From the NCBI RefSeq assembly GCF_034702125.1, contig NC_085878.1, positions 16,927,057 to 16,991,056 on the forward strand: a stretch of 64,000 nucleotides of DNA, written 5' to 3'. Below the pieces are notes generated by a model, which was not told the origin of the DNA, made no database searches, and was given only the letters and a program-made list of their open reading frames with translations. Source of the DNA: Engraulis encrasicolus (lineage: Eukaryota; Chordata; Actinopteri; Clupeiformes; Engraulidae). Below are positions 55,501-64,000 of the stretch, in pieces; position 1 is the stretch's first letter; each line of letters starts with the position of its first letter. A program made the position numbers and the translations under genes.

Positions 55501-56220
55501 TAAGCTTTAAGTGTAAAATGTATAGTTAGTGTAGTGAATTATTGTTTAACTGTATGTGATTTTGATTCTGGTCTCCACAATTTAATGTACAGTGGTCTAT
55601 GAAAAGCAAGTTTGCAAGCTAACAGCCAAAGTCATTCATGTCAATGCTGGTGTCTGACAACAGAAATGTGCTAAATCTATGTGCTAACACTGGTTGCTTT
55701 ACATTTGTGCCAGCCTTACTAACTGTATGTTACAGTGTCCAGTTGAGATAATATCATTCATGATATCTGGCTGGGTGTTAGTAACTTAAATGACTGTTCA
55801 CTGTTTAAAATGTGATTTAGCGATTTCGTTAACGTTAGCACGCTAACCGCTGCTGCAGTAATAGCTGCCATTTAAATGCATTAGTTCTACAATGCATTGC
55901 TAGCTGCCTCATGTGAAAGTTCGTTTTTTTTTTACTTTTAAGTGTATCTTGCAGGTTAAACACCACTAAATCTCATTTTAAGAACCTCAATACGTCAATT
56001 TAGGTGATACTGTATATGTCAAAATACATTTTCAGAGAACTTTGTCAAAAATAACGGCGGCTTCTTTTAAACAAACATTTAGAATCTGACGTTGATAGAG
56101 GGAGTCCCCGCGTTCTACAAACCTACTAAGCATCGCAGAGAATAGGTCAGATTTTAATATTGTAACACCTTTCCAGACCCATAGGCCAAATTTCAACAAG
56201 TTAAATGGCCTTAAACAGTA
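55501..56220. other. No gene seen
   Basis: AT-rich, unassigned; could be the interior of the element starting at 55290. Confidence 0.35.
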
Positions 56221-56269
56221 TAGTCAGCCTGCCAAGACCCTAAAATAAATGTTTGATGGCATTTTCTGT

Positions 56270-56890
56270 TAAAAGTTGGCAACCATGCCAGAAGTTATCA
56301 GCATGGGCTAAGGTTTCAGAATCACCTGGTTGCCAACATGGAACTTGACCTTTAAGGTCAAATATGAAGGTCAAAAGGTCAACCACGGTCAAATAACAGT
56401 GTTATTTAGTTAAAAAATGTTAAAATGATGTTAAAAGTGGGCAACCATGCCAGAAGTCATTAGCATGGACTAAAGATTCAGAATCAACTTGTTGCCAACG
56501 CGGAACTTGACCTTTAGGGTCAAATTTGAAGGTCAAAAGGTCAAAAACAATGTATTTTCTGGTTAGTCTATTTTGGGAACTGTATATTCATGGAATTCTT
56601 TTTCAAATGTCAGCAACCATGCTAGATGTTATCAGCATGGACTAAGGTTTCAGAATCACCTGGTTGCCAATATGGAACTTGACTTTTAAGGTCAAATTTG
56701 AATGTCAAAAACAATGCATTTTCTGGTTTGCCTTTTTGGGGGGGGGATTCATATCCATGGAATTCTTTTTCAAAAGTTGACAATCATGCTAGAAGTTATC
56801 AGCATGGACAATGGTTTCATAGTCCATGGTTGCCAGCATAGAACTTGACCTTTAAGGTCAAATTTGAAGGTCAAAAGGTCAACCGAGGAA
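56270..56890 (+). repeat. Array of ~150-bp units (4), forward
   Basis: Each unit: GGCAACCATGCCAGAAG, AGCATGG.CTAA, TTTCAGAATCACCTGG, GGAACTTGACCTTTAAGGTC, and GAAGGTCAAAAGGTCAA. The last two contain AGGTCA half-sites: TGACCT-3-AGGTCA and AGGTCA-2-AGGTCA. Confidence 0.88.
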
Positions 56891-57009
56891 AAAAATGTTT
56901 TGGGTTTTTGTGATGTGCTTTCATAAAATACATGTTGTTTGCATGATCTATTGAATAATTAGTACCTGGAGGAGATATTTCTTATTATTTAAATCATTTT
57001 AGGTGAGTG

Positions 57010-57303
57010 AAAGTATTGGAACAAATGATATTAAAGAAAATAAAACACTGTTTTGATGAGGTTTCTCCCGAAGCGGACAGCGCTGTCAAAAGCTGCATTT
57101 GGGGTTTTCTGACAGTGGACTGTGGAAGTGTTCGCGAGAGTCACCCTTCACCTACTTATGACTCAAATAAGTATCAGATAACTGAACAGTGATTAATGAA
57201 CCTCTTAATCCTACTTAGAGCCCCTTTAAACCCAAGTCTTCAGTGAACAACAAAAACAAGGAAATTTGCCTTTCTGTTCCAATACTTTAGGGGACTGTAT
57301 ATT
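57010..57303. mobile_element. Tc1/mariner-like miniature relic
   Basis: AAAGTATTGGAACA near 57010 and, inverted, TGTTCCAATACTTTAGGGGA with CTGTATA near 57275-57300. This terminus is common in fish Tc1/mariner-type elements. The left end is degraded. Confidence 0.5.
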
Positions 57304-58535
57304 TAGAAGTTATGTAGTCTTTATTATTAGGGTATGAATTGAAAGTGATTATTGCAAATGGTCAATAACAAGAATGTAATTCATCATTTGTTTCTTTACT
57401 TCAATAATAATTAAAACGATAATTAAAATTCAAATGTGATGACAGTACATACTGAATGTTAATGTATGAATGAATGTATTTGAAGGAGCTATTATTGCTG
57501 TTATTACAAAAAGGTTGTGTCATCCAGATCATATTCTATCCCTACGCCGTTTAAACATTCTACACTTTAATCACATGCAGGTATACAGGACTGTCCATTC
57601 CTCAGGCAACTGCAGGCATGTATTGGCCACTTGGTTCTACAACCACAACGTATCAGTCCTAAGCTACTATGTGGAACTGGAGGTTTCCTTTGCCATTCAT
57701 TTGCTTGCTGATTTGCTTATGCAAGATGCAATCCATATGCATCACTTGGTGGTAACATATCAATTGCCTTTTTGTCTTTCTGAAAAAAGTCATGTCTAGA
57801 CCAATCAATACCCAAAGATAAGCATGTTGCTTTGGACAGGTGACACAAAAACTCAAGCCTGGGAAATTGCAACAGAACATTCTACAGTAGTTATGAGAAC
57901 ATCAAGAAAAGTGTGCAATACTTGACCTACTCTTACTGTAGGTTGCATGTCCTAACCATAATATGACAGCAAATCAGCAAGTATCCTTCATTGCTATAAC
58001 CATTTGAAACACATTAGAAATAACAGAAGTCATTATTTTTTTCTATGGAAAGCCTGTGAATTGATGGGGCAAAGCAAATTCACTGGTGAGCCAAGTCATA
58101 TCCCATTTCATACCAGCAGCTTAATGTGCTTCACAAAGAAGAATAAAGTAATTTAGATGACCAGAGTGAAAATACAAGTTTAAGTTAATTTTATGCTAAT
58201 GAGCTATGATGAATGTCTAAGAATGACAGGCCAGAGCCTCACCATGATAAGCCAAATCAAATCATATCAAATTATAGGCCTACTAATTATTCAATATACA
58301 GTACCATGCAAACAACTTGTATTTTATGAAAGCACATCACCAAAAAACTGTTTTTTTTAATTGACCTCGGTTGACCTTTTGACCTTCAAATTTGACCTTA
58401 GAGGTCAAGTTCTATGTGCTAACCAGGTGATTCTGAAACTTTAGTCCATGCTGATTACTTCTAGCATGGTTGCCAACTTTTGAAAACAAGAATTCCATGA
58501 ATATAAAGATCACCAAAAAAGGCAAACCAGTAAAT

Positions 58536-60504
58536 CACTGATTCTTGAGAAAGTGGCTAAAACAGGTTGTAATCTTGAAAGAAAAAAACGAAGTGAATTA
58601 CAAAATAATATGGTATATCCTCGTAGACAAAGGTCTTGGCTTTTCAGAAATGCACAAGGCCAATCTCCCCATTTTTATTTTATTTTCAGAAATCAGGTTT
58701 TTCTCCGATCATACCTTGTTTTTTGTCAACACCGTCAGACACAATTAAAAGCAATAAAAAGTGTATTGATTTGGTTGCATATGTATCTGGAGTGTTTAAG
58801 TGATTGTGTGTGTTTTTTGGTTCACACATACGCCTTTAAATGTTGAAAATTCACTTTCATTCTATTTTAATACTGCTTCATGTGTTCTAAATATGTGCTG
58901 TCAGACAATGCTTACTTAATGCCTAAATAGATCAAACATTTTTTTGTAATTTCACAAATATTCGTGTAGGCTTAAATTTGCAATTAGTTCATAATTCAAC
59001 AACTCCAAAGGAAAAAAATTGTAAGGACATTCATTTAAAATGTCCAAAACTCCTTCTTACGGTGGTGACTTAAGAACTGACGGTGGTGACAGTAATCTGA
59101 AGGTGGTGAAAGTGACCTAATTATTACCTACATTTAGCAAAATAAATAGCCCTCTCAAGTCAATGACATCTAGCATAAACACTTTATTTTTGTGTGTGCA
59201 CAGTATGTTTGTGCATGTGTTTTTTCTTCATTTGTTAGATACTCTAGGAAGTAGGCCTAGATTATTGAAAATGTGGCATAAACAAGTTTTAAGTTGTTCA
59301 AATCCAAAATATAGAGGTGTATTATCATAGATGAAGGTCTTGGCTGTGCAGTGAATGTATTGGCCAAGCTCCCCATGTTTTACATTTTTCATAAAATTGG
59401 CTCTTTCTTGGTTTTGTCACCAGCGTCAGACAGAATTAGAAGTAAAAAAAAATATGTTTACTGTATTTAAGTGAATTACTTTTACAATTCAACATAATTG
59501 TAGATACTTATTGGAAGCATATTCTTAAAACTTGTCAAAAACATGTAAAATACATGCTTTTTTGTGAACTACATCAGATGTCACCACCGTCAGGTTTTGT
59601 GACAAAAAACCCTCCAAATGCACCTCAGTGGAGGCTGGAGTATAAGTTTGGGTCACAATTATTACTAACATGTCTGGTAATGTTTCATTAACCAGCACAA
59701 TTTAGTAAAATATGGAACAAGATGATGAGCGTAATAAAATCTGACGGTGGTGACATCTGACGGTGTGAGACAAAAAAACACTCTTTTACATATTTTACAT
59801 TTTTTGCTCACATAAGCCACTTCGTTTTCGCTCTGTTTCTTAGGGGCTTCATGCCGCTTCTGAAAATGTATATATAATTAACATTAATGTAACATAATAC
59901 TATTAAAACCCCCGACGGTGTTGACAGTTTATGGTTGGGACAGTACCAGTGTCCAAACAAATTAACAAATTGAGGAGAAATTAGTAAACTTACAGGAGCT
60001 TAAGAGATGGTGAAGTATTCAGTAGAGCTAAAGGTTTGAAACGGGGTCCAAAGTAATGACAATGACCTTGTGCATACCTGATTTCATTGTCTTTTTAAAA
60101 AAATCTGACGGTGGTGACTAATATGCTGGACACACTTTGAGCAATCAGAAAATAGTAGTAAATATTGCTTTACATGCACTATGTGCATATCTGCAGAACC
60201 ACTTCAATATGGACTTTCACATCATGGTGATATTATTCAATAATGTCAGTGATTTTTACATTTTAAGTAAATTGAAATGATGATGTCTGTCCTTGGGACA
60301 GCTGTTTTTACAGGGTGTGGGCAGGTTTAAAGCCATGAAAATATATTAATATAATATATAATATTTCAAACGATTGTACATTTGTGTAACAGACCCCTGG
60401 GTCTTTACCTGGATTCATTTAGTTCATGAAAATGTAGTTTATTTTCAACAGAATTGGCAGTTTACTGCTGAGACATGTTTTAGATGCTTTCTCAAGAATC
60501 AGTG
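58536..60504. mobile_element. CACTA-like non-autonomous element, copy 2
   Basis: 1969 bp, ends CACTGATTCTTGAGAAAG and CTTTCTCAAGAATCAGTG; 4-bp TSD AAAT (58532-58535, 60505-60508). Co-linear with copy 1 at 11173-13066 and carries the same GACGGTGGTGAC repeats (~59060-59090, 59579-59590 inverted, ~59742-59753, ~60107-60118). Lies within the right arm of the 56223-61334 element. Confidence 0.85.
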
Positions 60505-60509
60505 AAATA

Positions 60510-61290
60510 CATTGTTTTTGACCTTCAGATTTGACCTTAAAGGTCAAGTTCCAGGTGATTCTGAAACCTTAGTCCATGCTGATAACTTCTAGCATGGTTA
60601 CCAACTTTTGAAAAAGATTTCCATGAACACAGTCCTCCAAAAAGTCTAACCTTAAAATAAATAGGTTTTGACCTTTTGACCTTCAAATTTGACCCTAAAG
60701 GTCAAGTTCCGTGTTGGCAACAAGTTGATTCTGAATCCTTAGTCCACGCTGATGACTTCTGGCATGGTTGCCCACTTTCAACATCTTTTTAGCAATTTTT
60801 AACTAAATAACACTGTTATTTGACTGTGGTTGACCTTTTGACCTTCATATTTGACCCTAAAGGTCAAGTTCCAAGTTGGCAACCAGGTGATTCTGAAACC
60901 TTAGCCCATGCTGATAACTTCTGGCATGGTTGCCAACTTTTGAAAAAGAATTCCATGAATATACAGTTCCCAAAAAAGAAGACTAGCAAGAAAATACCGT
61001 TTTTGACCTTTTGGCCTTCAAATTTGACCCTAAAGGTCAAGTTCAGTGTTGGCAACAAGTTGATTCTGAATCCTTAATCCATGCTGATGACTTCTGGCAT
61101 GGTTTCCCACTTTTAACAACTTTGTAACCATTTTTAACCAAATAACACTGTTATTTGACAGTGTTTGACCCTTTGACCTTCAGATTTGACCTTAAAGGTC
61201 AAGTTCCATGTTGGCAACCAGGTGATTCTGAAACCTTAGCCCATGCTGATAACTTCTGGCATGGTTGCCAACTTTTAACAAAAAATGCCA
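60510..61290 (-). repeat. Array of ~150-bp units (5), inverted
   Basis: Inverse orientation of the 56270-56890 units, with a sixth unit at 58340-58515 on the other side of the CACTA-like insertion. Units alternate between two slightly different types (ACAAGTTGATTCTGAATCC and CCAGGTGATTCTGAAACC). Confidence 0.88.
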
Positions 61291-61336
61291 TCAAAAGTTT
61301 ATTTAAGCACCTTAGCTGCTGATGGCAGGCTGACTA

Positions 61337-62095
61337 GTAGCAGCATCCACCAGATACCGTCTGAACCGTTTTATTATTTAAAATAATAATAATATTTTTT
61401 TGTAGGTGCTTGCGAACATTTCCTCCATGTCAGCAGCGCCATGGGGATGTCAGACCGTTATTATGTGGCTTTCATTAGGCCTAGGTTTCAAAATAAAATT
61501 GTTAACCTAATAGAATGTCTAATTGACATAAACTCTAAATATTATTTGTGCATATAGCATATTTAATTTTATATTATCGATGTGTTTCCCTCATTGTGGA
61601 GATTCTCGGTTTCATCCTGAGTCATGAGTTGGGTAGGTGTAGCCAAAAGAATCCCCCTCCCCATCACAGAGCTATCGCGCACCACCACAGACAGTTTTTA
61701 TTGCCCCAACCCCCCACATTTCGTTTGCAGTAAGATTGTCATTATTAGGGTATGTCACAGGACTTTTTTTGGAGTTTATTACACGCTGCTGTGCTGTGGC
61801 CTATAGCCTAGAAGCTTGACTGTGATTTAATGGCGCTTCGGTTTTGTCGAGAGAAAAAAAAAAACGATATGCTTCCGAAGCATAGCCTACGTGACACGCT
61901 GGTTTTGAACTGCTGGAGAGAGTAAACCTCTTTCTCCAGGCCTATGTAGCATATCCACATATTTCCATCTTTTTCCTGAAGTTGAGGACTGCTTCGTGCC
62001 TCGTGTCTGTCAGTAACCGAATCCCTTCCGACGTTGTGTCTTTAGCGCATGGAGTGGACAGTGTGCCAAATTGGGTCGTAGCAATGTTTCAACTA
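61337..62095. other. No gene seen
   Basis: Unassigned; shares a short TTTTTTTGTAGGTGCTTGCG-type stretch with 20160. Confidence 0.35.
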
Positions 62096-63380
62096 ACCTA
62101 GGCCTCATTTCCCGATAACGATGGTTCTTACGTGTGTCGTTAACCAGTGATCCTACAAATGTTCTTAGATTTCCTACGACTGTTTCCCAAAGACACTCGT
62201 ACATGAACGCGCGTGCACAGCCTCTAAGATCATTCGTAGCGTCGCTCTTAAGGATCGCTGTCCACATATGTGGTGCTGAAGTGTCCTCGGAGTGAACTGC
62301 GCCGTCATGCTGCTAAACCATTTACAAAATGTAATCGTGTGTCAGTATCAAAAGTTGTTTTCTATAAGGGTGGTACTACATTTGTAGCAGTGTGCAACTA
62401 TCGACAGGAGTTATTGTTGGCAAATGAAATAAAAAGCACACACACAATGAAAACATGCAAAACCATGAGCTACGTCGTTAAACCAGACAAAGTGCGTGCA
62501 GTTGGCTACCTTGCGTAATATTTAAGAAGACAAGTAGGCCTAGGAGTTCCAAATTGGGATGCGCATTTTGGGAGCGGCGCGCAAAGTACCGCACACTCAA
62601 GGCTTTAACAACTGTGAGGAACATTTTGCACGGCAGTCTGCTGGTATTAAAACAAAAAATCTACACGAATCCCCATCGCTACCTTTTTTATGTCATAGTT
62701 TACCCTTAGCCTACAACTATCGTGTCTTTTCTGCGTCGCCTTCCCTTTCTTAGGGTAGGCCTACTTGAAAATGAAAGAGTGCGCAACGACTCGCTGACCG
62801 TTTTTCTTTTTTTTTTTAATGTTTCGGCAGTGGCCTTCCAACATCACCACTCTTGTCTCTGGTCGCCGAAGCCCCCTATTTATTTTGCGTGTGGATGCCT
62901 TGTTCTTGTTCACGAAGCACCCACACACATTATGATTGATCACAGTTTAATAATGCCCTGATTTATCAAACACAACTGAACTATTTTACTGCCTGTAAAA
63001 TATTTTCCAAACACATTACTTTTATTTTATACACTTGCACAATTAATGTTACCTTCTTATTTTCGTTACAGTGTCAACTGTGGTGTCATGATATTTACAC
63101 TCCCGTCTTAAAACATCAACTTGAAGCGCAAGTTTCCTCTTTTCCTGTGGGTGTCTCCACTGTGCCATGCCACTCGCGTCGTAAAACTGCAATCTTATGC
63201 GCAAGTTTCTTCTTTTCCCTTCATATCCTGTGGGTGTCTCCACTGTGCTACGCCGTTACGATCAATCTTAGCGCGTTAAGACTACTCCAGATCACTCGTG
63301 GATTTCTCTTAGAGTTACGTGTCAACCTGCGATGGTTCTTTGGTAAGTTGGCTTTGGGAAACGCTCCGTGAGCTCTACGA
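62096..63380. mobile_element. Possible Harbinger-like non-autonomous element
   Basis: Left GGCCTCATTTCCCGATAACG with GATGGTTCTTACG; right contains, inverted, GTTTCCCAAAGCCAACTTAC and AAAGAACCATCG. These words recall fish Harbinger termini (GTTTCCC, CGTAAG). The right boundary and TSD are not resolved. Confidence 0.35.
63130..63250. repeat. Two-unit tandem repeat
   Basis: GCGCAAGTTTCCTCTTTTCC ... GTGGGTGTCTCCACTGTGC occurs at 63127 and again at 63199, the second with 8 extra bases. Confidence 0.85.
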
Positions 63381-63450
63381 TGGTGTTACGTGTGAACTTA
63401 AGTAGCACGTAGCGTTAAGTAGTACTTAACTCCTTTTGGCTATCGGGCGT

Positions 63451-64000
63451 CCACCAGGGGTCGCCGGCGACCCAGTTTGCTGCACGTTTATGTAACTAAT
63501 TTTGAAAATGCAGTCGCAACCGCCATTCACCTAGCTCGTATGACGTCTGAACTAGGTCGAGATGAAAAATCGCCGATGCCGACAAAATGGCTAGTTAGCT
63601 TAGCTGGGCATGGCGACCTCCATCGGATTGAATGAGAAATGCCACGCTCCCCAAAACATCGTTCAGAAATGTGTTTTAAGACCGTGTGTGGGCACAAATA
63701 AAGCCATAAAGTAATTCTTTACCTTTCGGTCGTCCGGAAAGTGGTATTGGTTGTCTTGAAATGTCCAGGAAAACAGCTGATCTGCTTAATCCGTTTACAG
63801 TGAAAATCCAGCCCCTTTCGTCCATATGAATCTACTGTCATGCAAACCAAGTCTTCCTGCTTGCCCAAAAACGAGTTTAGACATATTGTCATACATGGTT
63901 AAACTCGTGAATAAATCCTTTATGAAATCCAAAGGTCCTTCTTTGCTGACGACCAACTATTTTTCATAACCGACGGCATCTTTCACCTGTGCGCCCGGCG
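63451..64000. other. No gene seen
   Basis: Unassigned to the window edge; rich in CG dinucleotides. No coding motif. Confidence 0.35.

Larger units (their letters stand above)
56223..61334. mobile_element. 5.1-kb inverted element with opposed unit arrays
   Basis: Ends GTCAGCCTGCCA and TGGCAGGCTGAC with TA on both sides (56221-56222, 61335-61336). Left arm 56223-56965; right arm ~58275-61334, interrupted by the CACTA-like copy 2. Both arms begin with the same unique sequence (ATGGCATTTTCTGTTAAAAG on the left) and run into repeated units. The central ~1.3 kb is non-coding with a Tc1/mariner-like relic. Confidence 0.75.

Overview
The window looks like teleost fish DNA that consists almost entirely of transposable elements inserted into one another. 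The evidence is the Rex1-like and L2-like LINE proteins, five separate relics of hAT transposase genes, Tc1- and CACTA-like elements, long dinucleotide repeats, and exons bounded by GT/AG splice sites. Words such as TAGCCTA and AGGCCTA are very frequent; I cannot name the species. I found no intact host gene, RNA gene or CRISPR array.

Layout. 1-3.2 kb: a ZMYM1-like hAT gene (minus strand) broken by two miniature elements. 3.85-4.43 kb: a relic of an unidentified transposon-type protein. 4453-37168: a 32.7-kb hAT element ('shell 1') with matching terminal inverted repeats (TIRs) and an 8-bp target-site duplication (TSD), GTTGTAAC. Its own spliced transposase gene (hAT-A, minus strand, 14457 down to 4838) is cut by a CACTA-like element, by a hAT element with a TA-flanked element in its terminus (which carries a further hAT-like element), and by a SINE. 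Inside shell 1 lies a second hAT element, 15349-36593 ('shell 2', 21.2 kb, TSD TCTGTGAC). It carries the tail of a third hAT gene, two more hAT genes (24.7-25.7 and 26.2-27.9 kb), a 1.1-kb hAT miniature element, a Tc1 relic, tandem duplications and a duplicated two-exon unit.

37.2-43.5 kb: the right flank of shell 1, a 5'-truncated L2 LINE, a piggyBac-like element, and a TTAA-flanked palindrome with 712-bp arms that carries a hAT miniature element. 43.9-50.3 kb: a 6.4-kb inverted-repeat element holding a 0.94-kb element and a Rex1-like LINE, whose endonuclease domain is cut by a 1.9-kb element built of ~460-bp tandem repeats. 50.5-53.5 kb: a half TTAA element, two hAT miniature elements and a Rex1 fragment. 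53.5-55.3 kb: a broken DDE transposase of Kolobok/ISL2EU appearance containing a hairpin-rich repeat. 56.2-61.3 kb: a 5.1-kb element with opposed arrays of ~150-bp units, each carrying AGGTCA half-sites, and a second CACTA-like copy inside. The rest, to 64 kb, is largely unassigned and may include one Harbinger-like element.

The main message is order. Because so many insertions keep exact TSDs, their relative ages can be read directly: hAT-A inserted first, then shell 2 and the elements in its gene, then the elements inside those. None of the transposase or LINE genes looks intact, so autonomous activity from this locus is unlikely. Family names for the non-coding elements rest on TSD length and terminal motifs, not on database matches.
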